DNA from: Wolbachia endosymbiont of Ctenocephalides felis wCfeF
GTDB taxonomy: Bacteria > Pseudomonadota > Alphaproteobacteria > Rickettsiales > Anaplasmataceae
Direction of reading: 5' to 3'
DNA: 64,000 nt
NCBI GenBank assembly: GCA_028571325.1
Contig: CP116767.1
Coordinates: 1,269,150-1,333,149, forward strand
Made by a program: the position numbers and the translations under genes. Positions 7,713 through 18,227 of this stretch are shown piece after piece. How positions within the stretch are numbered: the stretch's first letter is position 1; the number at the start of each line of letters is the position of its first letter. The notes beneath the pieces were generated by a model that was not told the DNA's origin, made no database searches, and saw nothing but the letters and a program-made list of their open reading frames with translations.

Positions 7713-7787
7713 GCACCCTTAGCTCAGTTGGATTAGAGCATTTGACTACGGATCAAAAGGTCGGGCGTTCGAGTCGCTCAGGGTGCA
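7713..7787 (+). tRNA. tRNA-Arg (anticodon ACG)
   Basis: The 75-base cloverleaf has acceptor stem GCACCCT with AGGGTGC, D arm GCTC/GAGC, anticodon stem TTTGA/TCAAA with loop CTACGGA (anticodon ACG) and T arm GGGCG-TTCGAGT-CGCTC with one G-T pair. The discriminator is A and CCA is not encoded. Confidence 0.94.
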
Positions 7788-7880
7788 CAATGTTTTTAGT
7801 CTACGCAGAAAACAGAGGCCACACTTGAAATTGATGTATGAAGTACCTATCTTTAAAGGTTAAATACTGAACTATTGTAT

Positions 7881-8990
7881 ATGAGCACAAAAGACTACTA
7901 TGAACTGCTGGAAGTAGACAGAAATGCCAGTGTTGATGAGATAAAAAAAGCATATAAGAAATTAGCGTTAAAGTATCATCCAGATAGAAATTCTGGTAAT
8001 AAAGAAGCAGAGGAAAAATTTAAAGAAATAACGGCTGCGTATGAAGTTCTGTCTGACCCTGAAAAAAAGGCAGGTTATGATCGTTACGGACATGAAGATG
8101 GTGGATTTGATTTTAGCCAGGCTGCGGGAGATTTTAGTGACATATTCAACGACTTTTTTGGCGGAGGATTTGGGGGATCAAGTAGATCAAAAGCAAAGAG
8201 AAGCACAACGAGAGTGCCTGGGTCGGACTTACGTTATGATCTTGAAATTACCTTAGAAGACGCATTTAAAGGAATACAAGTGCCTATACATTACGTTACA
8301 AATGTAAAATGTGGCACGTGTCAAGGTATAGGTAGTGAAGGAGCAATCAAACCAGTTCAGTGTCACATGTGTCAAGGAAGCGGTAGGATCAGGACCCAAC
8401 AGGGCTTTTTTACAATCGAGAGAACATGTACCACATGTTATGGGGAAGGAGAAATAATACAAAATAAATGCAAAAAATGTGGTGGAAATGGACGCAGAAG
8501 AGATGAAGTAAATATATCAGTTTCAATTCCAAAAGGCATAGAGAAAGGCTCTAAGGTAAGGGTAAGTGGTAAAGGAGAAGCTGGAGTAAGAGGTGGAAAA
8601 AGCGGAGATTTATATGTATATGTTAAAATTGCTCCACACAAGATCTTTACTCGAGATAAAACAGATTTACATTGCAAAGTGCCTATAAGAATGACATTAG
8701 CAGTGCTTGGTGGTGAAATTGATGTCCAGTCAATTGATGGGGCTAAAATAAAAGTAAAGGTTCCTGAAGGCACTCAAACTGGTACCAAACTACGCTGTAG
8801 AGAAAAGGGTATGCCATATATGGGCTCAAATGTACGTGGTGATTTGTATGTGCAGGTAATAGTTGAAACTTTAAATCCAAAGAACTTAACTGAAAAACAA
8901 ATTGAGCTGTTGAAAGCGCTTGAAGCAGAAGAAAAGGCAAACATGCAACGGCAATCTGAAGGGTTCTTTAGTAAAGTAAAAAAAAAATAG
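7881..8990 (+). CDS. dnaJ: DnaJ co-chaperone (Hsp40)
   Basis: The protein has 370 residues from the ATG at 7881; an in-frame TTG six bases upstream is less likely. It stimulates the ATPase of DnaK and delivers unfolded clients. The J domain carries the HPD motif (YHPDR), then comes a Gly/Phe-rich linker (FGGGFGG). The zinc region has four CxxCxGxG repeats ([32 protein letters not shown]), followed by the C-terminal substrate-binding domains. It is a full-length type I DnaJ. It is not next to dnaK (32409) here, which is usual in Rickettsiales. Confidence 0.97.
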   Translation: MSTKDYYELLEVDRNASVDEIKKAYKKLALKYHPDRNSGNKEAEEKFKEITAAYEVLSDPEKKAGYDRYGHEDGGFDFSQAAGDFSDIFNDFFGGGFGGSSRSKAKRSTTRVPGSDLRYDLEITLEDAFKGIQVPIHYVTNVKCGTCQGIGSEGAIKPVQCHMCQGSGRIRTQQGFFTIERTCTTCYGEGEIIQNKCKKCGGNGRRRDEVNISVSIPKGIEKGSKVRVSGKGEAGVRGGKSGDLYVYVKIAPHKIFTRDKTDLHCKVPIRMTLAVLGGEIDVQSIDGAKIKVKVPEGTQTGTKLRCREKGMPYMGSNVRGDLYVQVIVETLNPKNLTEKQIELLKALEAEEKANMQRQSEGFFSKVKKK

Positions 8991-9143
8991 GAAATTTGCT
9001 CAGTGATATCAAAGGCAGTTAATTACTCTCTAGTTGCCCTCCATTGTCTCCTAATGCTTGAACCTTCTTAATCTTTATGCTAGTTTTACCAAAAATTATA
9101 TTATTTTAGATATAATTACAATGTCTAAATTTAAGGTATAGGG

Positions 9144-9494
9144 ATGAACCCTACAATTAGGAAAGTTTTCAGTGTTTTTCTTATAATATTATTTATTTCC
9201 TTTTCTCATATGAGCAGTGCTGCTGAGAGTGATCTTGACGCAACTACCAAAGTAATATGCAATATCATTAAATACGTTTGGGGAATAGGCGGACCTCTTA
9301 TGACTATAGTAATAATAGGTGCGGCTTTGCTTGCAATATTTGGTAGAATGCCATGGCCGGCTCTTTTTGCACTCGGTGTATTTTGCGCTGTATTTTTTGG
9401 TGCAAAAGCTATTGTGACAAAAGTAATTGGTGGTGTAGGTGGTACTGGAAATACTTCCATTATGGACAAATGTGGAGCGGAAGAAAGAAAATAA
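9144..9494 (+). CDS. virB2: VirB2-type pilin paralogue 5 (T4SS)
   Basis: A single-copy, plus-strand paralogue of 116 residues. It has a longer signal region (MNPTIRKVFSVFLIILF to SSAAES), the conserved WGIGGPLMTIVIIGAALLAI and MPWPALFALGVFCAVFFGA, then a Gly-rich segment (GGVGGTGN) and a Cys-containing polar tail. Its core is closer to paralogue 6 (VWGIGGPLMT) than to the tandem array, so at least two pilin subfamilies exist here. AGGTATAGGG precedes the ATG. The 290 bases after it hold no gene that I can see. Confidence 0.9.
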   Translation: MNPTIRKVFSVFLIILFISFSHMSSAAESDLDATTKVICNIIKYVWGIGGPLMTIVIIGAALLAIFGRMPWPALFALGVFCAVFFGAKAIVTKVIGGVGGTGNTSIMDKCGAEERK

Positions 9495-9787
9495 ATTCTT
9501 TTGCTAATAAATTGCTTCCATTGTACATACTGCAACTGATAGTTGCTGCTTTGCACTTCTGATACCAAATTGCTTCATTGATAATAAAAAAATACTTCCC
9601 TTTCTCTGAGAAATCCGTTATATTCGGTGTAATTACTGACTTTCATTATTTCTAGAATATTTTTCCCTTGATAGCTGTTTTATAATGAATTTGTCAGTAG
9701 TTTTTTTACATAACAAAACCCGCTGGAATCTAAATTCTTTAGGCTGGATTTTGTGGCCAAGCCACGGCTATATATAGGTAATTTAAT

Positions 9788-10348
9788 ATGAAAAGGACCC
9801 AATACAATAATTTAGTTTCATCTTATGCTAGAGCGCTGTTTTATATCTCAGAAGATAAACTAGGTACTACAAGAAAAGAAGTAGAGTTTTTGTTGGATTT
9901 TTTTAAAAATCAACGTGATATTTTTATATACCTATCTCATCCTATGATTTCTCTTGCGCGTAAAAAAGAAGCGATACTTTCTATAGATAAAAACTTAAGT
10001 GAGAACTTAGTGAAATTTATTATGGTTGTATCCGCAAATAGGCGCTCTAATTTATTAATCCTGATATTAGAAAAATTCTTAAATCTTGTGAGAGAAAATG
10101 AAAATGAATTGGAAATTACTATAAAGTCAGCAGAGACTTTAAAGGAACCAGATATAAAAATAATTACTGAATCTTTGAGCTTTCTTGGTAAAATAACAAA
10201 GGTAAGTAACGTGGTTGACCCTTCTATACTGGGTGGTTTTGTGGTGAAGTATGGTTTTAATTTGATTGATGCTTCGCTGAAAAGTTATTTAGATAGATTG
10301 GTTGATTTGAGTAAAATGGAAATATTGAAAATAAGGAATTGTGTATGA
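9788..10348 (+). CDS. atpH: ATP synthase F1 delta subunit
   Basis: The 186-residue protein is of OSCP/delta type: a helical N-terminal domain that binds the top of the F1 alpha subunits ([13 protein letters not shown]) and the C-terminal signature region ([23 protein letters not shown]). It joins F1 to the peripheral stalk in the inner membrane. Its stop overlaps the start of atpA (ATGA), so the two genes are translationally coupled. The remaining F1Fo genes are not in this window, consistent with the scattered atp genes of Rickettsiales. Confidence 0.95.
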   Translation: MKRTQYNNLVSSYARALFYISEDKLGTTRKEVEFLLDFFKNQRDIFIYLSHPMISLARKKEAILSIDKNLSENLVKFIMVVSANRRSNLLILILEKFLNLVRENENELEITIKSAETLKEPDIKIITESLSFLGKITKVSNVVDPSILGGFVVKYGFNLIDASLKSYLDRLVDLSKMEILKIRNCV

Positions 10349-11886
10349 AAAACGGTATAAATGCTTCTGAAATAGTAAATATAATAAAAGAAAAAGTTGA
10401 GGCGTTTGATAATCCTATAAAGCGAGAAAGTATAGGTGAAGTGATTTCAGTAACTGATGGTATTGCATTGGTTTATGGACTTGAAAAAGCAAAATTTGGT
10501 GAAAAGGTATTCTTTGCAAGTGGTATAGAAGGAATAGTTTTTGATTTAGATCATGATATAGCTGGGATAGTGGTACTTGGTAACGATCGTGATGTTAAAG
10601 AAGGGGATATTGTAAAATGCAGTGGTGATGTTGTGCAGGTTCCTGTAGGGCATGAATTATTGGGAAGAGTCGTAAATGCATTAGGTTACCCTATAGACAA
10701 CGGTGGGAAAATTAGAACCAAAAACAAAATGGACATGGAGTCTAAGGCGCCAGGCATTATTGATCGTAAATCTGTGCATGAACCTCTGCAAACCGGAATT
10801 AAGATTATAGACTTACTAATTCCAATAGGCAGAGGACAGCGTGAATTAATTATTGGCGATAGACAAATCGGTAAAACTACTATTGCGCTTGATACCATCA
10901 TTAATCAGAAGAAGATTAATGATGAAGTGGACGAAAACCAAAAAGTTTACTGTGTTTATGTTGCTATTGGACAAAAGATTTCAACAGTAGCAAAAGTGGT
11001 AAATAAGCTAAAAGAAAGTGGGGCACTGGAGTATACAACTGTAGTTGTGGCTAGTGCATCTGACTGTGCGCCTATGCAATTTTTAGCACCTTATGCTGGT
11101 TGCACCATTGGAGAGTTTTTCCGTGATAATGGAATGCATTGCTTGGTGGTATATGATGATTTATCTAAGCACGCTGTGGCATATAGGCAGATGTCCTTAT
11201 TGTTGAGGCGTCCTCCTGGCCGTGAAGCTTATCCTGGAGATATATTCTATGTGCATTCTCGTTTGCTTGAAAGAGCTGCTAAAATGTCTGATGAAAAAGA
11301 GCAGGGGTCTCTAACTGCTTTACCGATTATCGAAACTCAAGCTGGTGATGTATCTGCATATGTTCCAACTAACGTAATTTCAATTACCGATGGACAAATC
11401 TTCCTCGAGTCTGAATTATTTCATAAAGGATTTCGTCCTGCGGTAAATATAGGTTTATCAGTTTCGCGGGTTGGCTCTGCTGCACAATTGAAATCCGTGA
11501 AAAAAGTTGCTGGTTCTATAAAGCTAAGTTTGGCTCAATATAGAGAGTTAGAAGATTTCGCAAAATTTGGGTCTGATCTCGATGCTAGTGTTCAACTATC
11601 CTTAAACAAGGGTAAATATCTTGTTGAGTTATTAAAGCAAAGACAGCACTCACCTATGCCAATAGAAGAGCAAGTGGCGCTGATGTACATCTTTTCTAAT
11701 CTATATGATCAGTTAAGCAAGGTACAAATAAGCGATGTCAATAAATTTGAATATGATCTTATCAATTATTTTCATGCTGTGCACCCTGGAGTTTTAAAAA
11801 AGTTGTCAAACAGCATGAATGATGGTATAAAAGACGATGTTTTCAATATTGTGAGTAATTTTGTTACTCAATTTAATTACGTTTAG
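10345..11886 (+). CDS. atpA: ATP synthase F1 alpha subunit
   Basis: The 513-residue protein has the N-terminal beta-barrel, a nucleotide-binding domain with Walker [14 protein letters not shown] and the alpha-subunit signature region around [19 protein letters not shown] (the Arg finger lies in the VSRVGS region), and the C-terminal helical domain. It forms the non-catalytic sites of the F1 hexamer. The ATG at 10345 overlaps the stop of atpH; an in-frame TTG at 10339 is a less likely start. Length is normal for the family. Confidence 0.97.
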   Translation: MKNGINASEIVNIIKEKVEAFDNPIKRESIGEVISVTDGIALVYGLEKAKFGEKVFFASGIEGIVFDLDHDIAGIVVLGNDRDVKEGDIVKCSGDVVQVPVGHELLGRVVNALGYPIDNGGKIRTKNKMDMESKAPGIIDRKSVHEPLQTGIKIIDLLIPIGRGQRELIIGDRQIGKTTIALDTIINQKKINDEVDENQKVYCVYVAIGQKISTVAKVVNKLKESGALEYTTVVVASASDCAPMQFLAPYAGCTIGEFFRDNGMHCLVVYDDLSKHAVAYRQMSLLLRRPPGREAYPGDIFYVHSRLLERAAKMSDEKEQGSLTALPIIETQAGDVSAYVPTNVISITDGQIFLESELFHKGFRPAVNIGLSVSRVGSAAQLKSVKKVAGSIKLSLAQYRELEDFAKFGSDLDASVQLSLNKGKYLVELLKQRQHSPMPIEEQVALMYIFSNLYDQLSKVQISDVNKFEYDLINYFHAVHPGVLKKLSNSMNDGIKDDVFNIVSNFVTQFNYV

Positions 11887-11895
11887 GTAGTGGTT

Positions 11896-12390
11896 ATGGC
11901 TTCATCAATTGTTAATAAGTTTCCTATGACAAGGGAAGGTTTTGAACATATGCAAACCGAGCTTGAGAAATTAAAGGAAGAAAAGCCTTCCATTATACAA
12001 GCTATTTCTGATGCACGTGATCAAGGTGATTTATCCGAAAACGCGGAGTATCATGCTGCACGAGAAAGGTTAGGTTTTATTGAAGGACGTATAATGGAGT
12101 TAGAAAACAAGATTTCACATGCAGAAGTAATAGAAGTGAAAAGCTTGTCTGGCGATTCAGTAATGTTTGGCGCAACCGTAACATTAAGCATGCTCAGTGA
12201 TGATGGTAGTGAAGTAGAATATATTTATAAAATTGTAGGTGAGTATGAAGCTGATGTTTCAAAACAGTTGATATCTACTAGTTCACCTTTAGGTAGTGCT
12301 TTAATTGGCAAAAAAGTTGGCGAATATGTGGAAGTGGTAGTGCCAAGCGGAGAGAAGTTGTATAAAATAGTTAAGATTGAATTTAAATAA
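11896..12390 (+). CDS. greA: Transcription elongation factor GreA
   Basis: The 164-residue protein has an N-terminal antiparallel coiled coil with the acidic tip motif (SDARDQGDLSENAEYHAAR), which enters the RNA polymerase secondary channel and stimulates cleavage of backtracked RNA. The C-terminal FKBP-like domain ends with GSALIGKKVGE and VPSGEKLYKIVKI. The ATG at 11896 is preferred over the in-frame GTG at 11890. It follows atpA by 9 bases and precedes ribB by 3, so the four genes from atpH to ribB look like one operon. Confidence 0.95.
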   Translation: MASSIVNKFPMTREGFEHMQTELEKLKEEKPSIIQAISDARDQGDLSENAEYHAARERLGFIEGRIMELENKISHAEVIEVKSLSGDSVMFGATVTLSMLSDDGSEVEYIYKIVGEYEADVSKQLISTSSPLGSALIGKKVGEYVEVVVPSGEKLYKIVKIEFK

Positions 12391-12393
12391 ATT

Positions 12394-13047
12394 ATGGTAC
12401 AGACCACTTATGCATCAATGAGTCTATCCAGCATTTCTCCTGTGGAAGATGTGTTAGAGGATGCCCGTTCTGGTAAGTTATTTATTTTAGTTGATGATGA
12501 AGATAGAGAAAATGAAGGTGATTTGATTGTCTTAGCTGAAAAGCTAGAGCCAAAACATGTAGCTTTTATGGTTAGATATGGTACTGGCATTGTATTTTTA
12601 GCTATGACAAGACTTCATATGAGTAGGCTAGGCCTTGAGTTTATGAGGAAGAGTAATGTAGATGAAAAGCTTATTCCTCACACTGCGTTTACTACATCAA
12701 TTGATGCACGTTATGGTATTACAACAGGTGTTTCTGCTCATGATAGAACGCGCACGATACTTACTGCTATTGATGAAAAGAGTACTGAAGATGATATTAT
12801 TACTCCCGGTCATGTTTTTCCCATTATTGCAAATGATGGTGGAGTCTTGGCACGCAATGGTCATACTGAAGCAAGTGTTGAAATAGCAAAGTTAGTTGGC
12901 CTTAATCATGCAGCTGTAGGGTGTGAATTAGTGAATGATGATGGCTCTATGATGCGCTTACCTCAGTTGCTTAAATTTGCTGAACAACATAAGATTAAGT
13001 TAACTACCATCGATAAACTTGTTAGCTACGTTAAAAAGTTAAGCTAG
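12394..13047 (+). CDS. ribB: 3,4-dihydroxy-2-butanone 4-phosphate synthase (riboflavin pathway)
   Basis: The 217-residue monofunctional RibB converts ribulose 5-phosphate to the four-carbon precursor of riboflavin. Catalytic and metal-binding motifs are visible: DDEDRENEGDLI near residue 33, RYGTGIVFLAM, the DRTRTI region and the conserved NDGGVLARNGHTEASVEIAK. No GTP cyclohydrolase II domain is fused to it. A second in-frame ATG at residue 9 is possible. Riboflavin synthesis is one of the pathways Wolbachia keeps and may share with its host. Confidence 0.95.
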   Translation: MVQTTYASMSLSSISPVEDVLEDARSGKLFILVDDEDRENEGDLIVLAEKLEPKHVAFMVRYGTGIVFLAMTRLHMSRLGLEFMRKSNVDEKLIPHTAFTTSIDARYGITTGVSAHDRTRTILTAIDEKSTEDDIITPGHVFPIIANDGGVLARNGHTEASVEIAKLVGLNHAAVGCELVNDDGSMMRLPQLLKFAEQHKIKLTTIDKLVSYVKKLS

Positions 13048-13056
13048 CGTTTATAA

Positions 13057-13107
13057 ATTTGTATAATTTAAGTGTTAAAATGTAAAATTCCTAAAAATTA
13101 TACAAAT
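13057..13107. repeat. 13-bp perfect inverted repeat upstream of the M48 protease
   Basis: The arms ATTTGTATAATTT (13057-13069) and AAATTATACAAAT (13095-13107) flank 25 bases. The repeat lies between the ribB stop and the next ATG, 11 bases before it. It could be an operator or the 3' hairpin of the ribB operon. Because it is wholly A+T-rich, chance similarity is not excluded. Confidence 0.45.
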
Positions 13108-13118
13108 AAGGAATTTTC

Positions 13119-14399
13119 ATGTTTAAAATTGCTAAGTTTTTTACTTTGTTGCTCTTTTTTATATATTGCAGTAGCGCTTACTCTGTTAACGTTATTAGAG
13201 ATAGTGAGGTGGAAGCAGTGGTAAAAGAACTAGCGCAACCCTTATTTTCTGCTGCAGGCATCGATAGTGATCGGATAAAAGTTTTCATAATTAATGATAA
13301 TTCTATTAATGCTTTCGTAATTGATAATAATAGCATTTTCATTCACTTAGGACTTTTACAACATTCGACTGAACCTTACGTTTTGCTTGGCATATTAGCA
13401 CATGAGATTGCTCATATATCTGCTGGTCATGTATTGCAGCTAAGTGGTGCTGTGAGTTATTTTCAATCAATAGCAATGATCAGTTATGTGATAGGATTGG
13501 TTTCTACTATTATCATTAATCCCCAGGTTGCTAGTGCAATTTTGTTAAGCGGTGTAGCACTCAGCTCAAGGCTGTTTTTTAACTATTCTCAAGAGCAAGA
13601 AAGTGTAGCAGATAGCTATGCTTTAAGGTACCTTGATGAGTCTGGCTATGATAATTCAGGTATGAAAGAGGTTTTTGACTACTTTAAAAGTATCGAGCAT
13701 GAAAACACTGAAGGGTATTTTCGCACTCATCCACTTAGTGACAAGCGCATATTTGCTGTACAAAATTATAAGGTTAAAAACAGTGTGAAACCAATTCTTG
13801 CAGATAAGTTACTAAGGTTTAAGCGTATGGTTACAAAACTAGATTCCTTCTTTTCTCCCATACATGTGTTATCCAATAAATATGAGGGTAATTCTGAGTA
13901 CGTAAATGCTATAATCCATTATAGGCAAGGAAAGATGGAAAAGGCTATTGCTATAGTTGATTCATTAGCTCAAAAGTCACGCAATGACCCATACTTATAT
14001 GAATTAAAAGCAGAAATGCTGTACAAAGCGGGGAATTTAGGTGAAGCAATAAAAATGTACGAAGAATCGCTTAGGTATTTGTCTGAGAAAGACAGTTATT
14101 TGGTGAAACTTACATTATCCCATGCTTTATTGTTGTACGGTGATGCAAAGAAAGCAATTTTTTACCTGGAACAGATCGCAAGTGTAGAACCAAATAATGC
14201 CTTTGTCTGGAAGTATTTAAGTATTGCATATAAACGTAATGCTGATACGGCAATGCATTATTTTGCTTTAACGAAAAAGGCTTGCATTGAAGGTAATTTA
14301 AAACAATTCATGAAATATGCTGAGTTAGCTGTTAAAACTTTACCAAAAAACAGCCCTTACTTGTTGCAAATTGAAGATATGAAACGATTTAATGGATGA
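13119..14399 (+). CDS. Periplasmic M48 metalloprotease with TPR tail (BepA/YfgC type)
   Basis: The 426-residue protein has a signal peptide (MFKIAKFFTLLLFFIYCSSA) and an M48 protease domain with zinc motif HEIAH in LAHEIAHISAGH, with a third zinc ligand Glu in the EQESVADSYAL segment. A hydrophobic loop lies between them, and several TPR-like helices occupy residues 260-415. The architecture is that of BepA, which degrades or assists outer-membrane proteins stuck during assembly. GGAATTTTC precedes the ATG. It overlaps nothing, and the minus-strand virB2 paralogue 6 converges on it 27 bases downstream. Confidence 0.9.
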   Translation: MFKIAKFFTLLLFFIYCSSAYSVNVIRDSEVEAVVKELAQPLFSAAGIDSDRIKVFIINDNSINAFVIDNNSIFIHLGLLQHSTEPYVLLGILAHEIAHISAGHVLQLSGAVSYFQSIAMISYVIGLVSTIIINPQVASAILLSGVALSSRLFFNYSQEQESVADSYALRYLDESGYDNSGMKEVFDYFKSIEHENTEGYFRTHPLSDKRIFAVQNYKVKNSVKPILADKLLRFKRMVTKLDSFFSPIHVLSNKYEGNSEYVNAIIHYRQGKMEKAIAIVDSLAQKSRNDPYLYELKAEMLYKAGNLGEAIKMYEESLRYLSEKDSYLVKLTLSHALLLYGDAKKAIFYLEQIASVEPNNAFVWKYLSIAYKRNADTAMHYFALTKKACIEGNLKQFMKYAELAVKTLPKNSPYLLQIEDMKRFNG

Positions 14400-14426
14400 C
14401 AACAAGCACTTTAGCATGCTGCCCTT

Positions 14427-14777
14427 TTATGGTTTATTTGTTCCACAGCTTTTCAACATATTTTCTACTTCAGGGCTCAGATTAGGTATAACTTTCATTA
14501 TAATCGTCTTAGCGCCAAAAAATACGCCACAAAACATACCTAAAGCGAAGAGAGCTGGCCAAGGCATTCTTCCAAATATTGCAAGCAAGGATGCACCAAT
14601 TATTACTACTGTCATAAGTGGACCACCTATCCCCCAAACATAACCAATAATATTACATATTACTTGGGCAGTCGTGTCATTCATGTCAGCACTACTAGTG
14701 CTAGAGGCGCCTGCATTGCCTGATAAAAACAACATCAAACATAAGACATTAAAAAACTTTTTTATTGTAGAGCTCAT
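14427..14777 (-). CDS. virB2: VirB2-type pilin paralogue 6 (T4SS)
   Basis: A dispersed minus-strand copy of 116 residues. It has a signal peptide ending near GNAGASS, a polar segment, then GYVWGIGGPLMTVVIIGASL and MPWPALFALGMFCGVFFGAK, and a tail with one Cys. The VWGIGGPLMT wording groups it with paralogue 5 and not with the tandem array. It converges with the M48 protease gene and is followed upstream by fabG on the same strand 100 bases away. Confidence 0.9.
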   Translation of the reverse strand: MSSTIKKFFNVLCLMLFLSGNAGASSTSSADMNDTTAQVICNIIGYVWGIGGPLMTVVIIGASLLAIFGRMPWPALFALGMFCGVFFGAKTIIMKVIPNLSPEVENMLKSCGTNKP

Positions 14778-14878
14778 TTTTTTGCCTCTAAATAATAAAC
14801 TAGCGTAATAAGAACAATTTTATTACACATATTTATCTTAAAGTAAAATTTATGGTTTGTCCACAAATTAAGGTATCA

Positions 14879-15613
14879 CTACATAAATAAACCGCCGTTA
14901 ATGTTCAGCACATGCCCTGTGATATATTTTGCTTCATCACTTGCTAAAAACAGGACTCCCGCTGCTATTTCTTCTCCCGTTCCTATTTTTTTCATTGGAA
15001 TATTATCTAGTATTTTTCTCTTCTGTTCTTCAGTTAAAACTTCAGTCATTTTAGTATCTATAAACCCAGGAGCAATACAATTTACTGTTATATTGCGGCT
15101 TGCAACTTCTTTTGCTATGGATTTACTCATGGCTATTATTCCAGCTTTTGATGCTGCATAATTTGCCTGCCCAGCATTTCCTGTTAACCCTACTATTGAA
15201 GAAATATTTATAATCCTCCCCCAGTTATTCTTAATTAGTTTCCTGCATGCTTCTCTATTTAGTTTAAACGTAGAACTCAAGTTAATATCAATCACTTTTT
15301 GCCATGCTTCATCCGTCATTCTCAGCAATAAACTATCTTGTGTAATGCCTGCATTACATACGAGCCCGTCGAAACCCTCCATCAACTCACTTGCTCTATT
15401 TATTAGCTGGTTTACTTCCTCGGCATTTAACAAGTTGCAAGGAAGTACATAAATATTTTTTTCATATAGTTTAGCAACTTCTTCTAGGGCTTCTTTTTTT
15501 GTACCAGAAATACATAGAATTGCTCCAGCTTTATGCATGGTTTTTACAATTGCCTGCCCTATTCCACCTGATGCACCAGTAATCAGGAATTTTCTGCCTT
15601 CTAATCGAAACAT
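14879..15613 (-). CDS. fabG: 3-oxoacyl-ACP reductase FabG
   Basis: The 244-residue short-chain dehydrogenase carries out the NADPH-dependent keto reduction step of fatty acid synthesis. It has the GASGGIG cofactor motif near residue 14, NAG at CNAGITQDSL, catalytic Ser in INISSIVGLTGNAGQ, the YAASK motif (Tyr, Lys) and the FabG-typical C-terminus (FLASDEAKYITGHVLNINGG). Length and signature are normal for FabG and clearer than in the SDR at 53872. Confidence 0.95.
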   Translation of the reverse strand: MFRLEGRKFLITGASGGIGQAIVKTMHKAGAILCISGTKKEALEEVAKLYEKNIYVLPCNLLNAEEVNQLINRASELMEGFDGLVCNAGITQDSLLLRMTDEAWQKVIDINLSSTFKLNREACRKLIKNNWGRIINISSIVGLTGNAGQANYAASKAGIIAMSKSIAKEVASRNITVNCIAPGFIDTKMTEVLTEEQKRKILDNIPMKKIGTGEEIAAGVLFLASDEAKYITGHVLNINGGLFM

Positions 15614-15840
15614 AATAACCTCGCTTTATCCGATTACTAACAGAGCATTGTCTAGTTGGCAATAGATTTTTTGCATGACACAAGCAGCTTAGATCTATGA
15701 CAGCTAAGTCAGGTTAAGATATGCAAGAATTGTTACTAAATAGTTTATTCTGATGTTTTGCAGTCCAAACGAAGTACATAAGTCATGGATTCTTTGTTTT
15801 TGTATGTTATCTTAACATTAACGCGAGTTCACAGTAATAT

Positions 15841-17361
15841 ATGATAAGTAAGTTAAAAAAACTTAGCGCTGGATTCTCTTTGACAGGTCTACTTGGCCAT
15901 AGTGATAATATAAACATGCAAGGAACAAAAAATAAAAAGAAGAAGTACCCAAAACTTTTGGATAAAACGTTTGCATTGATTGACGCGGTGGTAAGTTTCA
16001 TTTTAAAACGCGAGGGTAATAACGTAAATGAGGTTCTGAGAGTAACATGGGGACCACTGTTTTTTGGCCTGATAGTGATACTCATTTTTTTTGGAATAGG
16101 TGGTATTTGGTCAGCTATAGCTCCAATTGATGGGGCAGTGCATGCAAGTGGAGAAGTTATTGTATCTTCAAACAGGAAAATAGTTCAACATTTGGGTGGA
16201 GGAATAATAAGTAAAATTTTGGTCAAAGAGGGCCAGGCAGTCAAAAAAGATGAGCCTTTAGTTTTGTTAAGTGATGTTAACGAGAAGGCAAATTTGAGTA
16301 TAATCAAAGAAAAACTCTTATCACTTTTGGCAACTGAAGCAAGGCTTATTGCTATTAGGGGAGGCTTAGACACAATTGAATTCCCTGATGAAGTCAAAGA
16401 GTTATCTGATGGCAATCTTGCAAGTAAAGTGATGAAAAATCAGATAAGATTATTTGATTCTCAGCACAAGAGTATATTGGGAAAAACTGACATACTGCAA
16501 CAGCGTATAAGACAGTTACATGATGAGCTAGTAGGGCTGAATTCTCAACTAGATGCAGCCCTCAAGCAATATGACTTAATAGCTGAGGAGTTAGAAACAA
16601 AAAGGCAGCTTCTTAGCGGTGGTCACATAGGTAAGCCACACATTTTGGCTTTGGAAAAGCAGTTTGCTGAAATTGAAGGTAGAGTTGGTCATTACCGTGC
16701 TGCAATATCTCAGGTACAACAAAAAATTGGAGAAAACGAGTTAGAAATCATAAATGTGAAGAATGACGCTCAAGAGAGGGCAAACATTGAGCTTAAGGAA
16801 GTTAGCACATCTATTGCTGACTTGAGAGAAAGATTGATGGTTGCGGAAGATGCATTAGCACGCACAATTATTAGATCGCCTCAAAACGGAATAGTTACGG
16901 ATATACGGTACCATACAGAAGGTGGTGTTATACAGTCTGGTGTGCCGATTATGAGCGTAGTGCCATCTAATGATGATTTAATAATAGACGCTAAAATTCA
17001 GACTAGAAATATAGAGGAGATACTGTCAGCACAAAAAAAAGATAGCAATATAGTCTCTATTGACGGATTGGAAGGGCTAAAGGTGAAAGTAAGGTTGAGT
17101 GCTTACAGCGCACGTCGTTTAAGTTTAATTAACGGTATAGTAAGCCATATTTCTCCTGATGCCCTCGACGATCCAAGGTTAGGGCGTTATTATTCAGTAC
17201 GTGTGGTGATACCAAAGTCAGAGCTTGCTCAGTTCAAAAATGTATACCTATATCCTGGTATGCCAGCAGAAGTGTATATAGTTACTCAATCCCGTACTCT
17301 TTTGTCATTCTTGTTTACGCCTATAATTGCAACAGTTGATAGGTCTTTTATAGAAAGGTAA
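15841..17361 (+). CDS. HlyD-family periplasmic adaptor of a type I secretion system
   Basis: The 506-residue membrane-fusion protein has a cytoplasmic N-terminus of about 70 residues and a single membrane anchor near 70-95 (PLFFGLIVILIFFGIGGIWS). It continues with a lipoyl half-motif (GEVIVSSNRKIVQHLGGGII), a long alpha-hairpin coiled coil at about 180-330, and the second lipoyl and beta-barrel parts (RSPQNGIVTDI). It should link an ABC exporter to an outer-membrane TolC-like pore. No ABC transporter gene is adjacent. The extra basic N-terminus (KNKKKKYPK) is longer than in many homologues. Confidence 0.9.
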   Translation: MISKLKKLSAGFSLTGLLGHSDNINMQGTKNKKKKYPKLLDKTFALIDAVVSFILKREGNNVNEVLRVTWGPLFFGLIVILIFFGIGGIWSAIAPIDGAVHASGEVIVSSNRKIVQHLGGGIISKILVKEGQAVKKDEPLVLLSDVNEKANLSIIKEKLLSLLATEARLIAIRGGLDTIEFPDEVKELSDGNLASKVMKNQIRLFDSQHKSILGKTDILQQRIRQLHDELVGLNSQLDAALKQYDLIAEELETKRQLLSGGHIGKPHILALEKQFAEIEGRVGHYRAAISQVQQKIGENELEIINVKNDAQERANIELKEVSTSIADLRERLMVAEDALARTIIRSPQNGIVTDIRYHTEGGVIQSGVPIMSVVPSNDDLIIDAKIQTRNIEEILSAQKKDSNIVSIDGLEGLKVKVRLSAYSARRLSLINGIVSHISPDALDDPRLGRYYSVRVVIPKSELAQFKNVYLYPGMPAEVYIVTQSRTLLSFLFTPIIATVDRSFIER

Positions 17362-17376
17362 CCCACTTGTTAAAGT

Positions 17377-17842
17377 GAATAGAAACAAAAAAACTACTTG
17401 ACAACTCCCGCCGTTACCCTTATAATGAGACTGAAGCTATTATTTATCTTCAGTCTGTGCAGATTAAATGAGAAAAAAACTTAGCATATTTGGCGTCTCA
17501 TGTTTAATTTTTCGCACTATGTGCACTGCATGTCTTTTTAAAACTTCTGGTTTTTTACCTATACAAGCTCAAACGCGCTTATAAGTCGTTTAAGACATCA
17601 AAAACGCCAATATCATAAGATAGATAGTGAATAACTAGCTACTCGGGGTTTCTTTTGCTTTTTTTCTGCTTAGTGAGTTTCTTAAACGTTTATGGCTAAG
17701 GTTAAGTTGCATTGAAAAGCAGCTAAGTCGCACTTATTAAGCGTTTAGGATAAAAAAACGCCAACATTTCGACACAAAAGTAAATAATTAGCCACCACGG
17801 GGCTTCTTTTGCTTTTTTTCTCGTTTGGTAAATTTCTTAAGC
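17377..17842 (+). repeat. Type A promoter-bearing repeat cassette, copy A2
   Basis: The copy begins 16 bases after the HlyD-type gene. It carries the consensus promoter, the start-site palindrome, the 38-codon ORF (17468-17584) and both T-rich tails, with only scattered substitutions from A1. Shared sequence with A1 and A3 stops just after the motif TTTGGTAAATTTCTTAA. Confidence 0.85.
17398..17426 (+). promoter_or_regulatory. Perfect-consensus promoter of cassette A2
   Basis: TTGACA at 17398-17403, 17-base spacer, TATAAT at 17421-17426. The sequence is identical to that of A1. Confidence 0.8.
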
Positions 17843-18227
17843 ATAAAGGTTATACCAATTTTCGTTATCAAACAAGATACATAATAAATTCGCTAAATCT
17901 CTCATCGTAGGGAAACTTTTTAATTTACCATTGGGATTTGTTATAAGATTTTATTGACTTCTCTAAAAATTTTGTTTACAGAGCTTAACAACTCAGTTGT
18001 TCCTTGCGGAAAGCCGAGGTGCATTTGCTTCAAGTTTCAAGTGCTTTAACACCCCAAAATAATAGAAATGGTGCTGAATAAAAATTTTATATTGGTTACC
18101 AGTAGTATACTTTATGATTATTTTCTATAATACGTAAATCATACATGCTGCTACAGGCATTAAAAGTTAGTTAATAAAGTATAGTGTATTATATAAATTA
18201 TGAGACAGGTCTTTATACTTACAGATG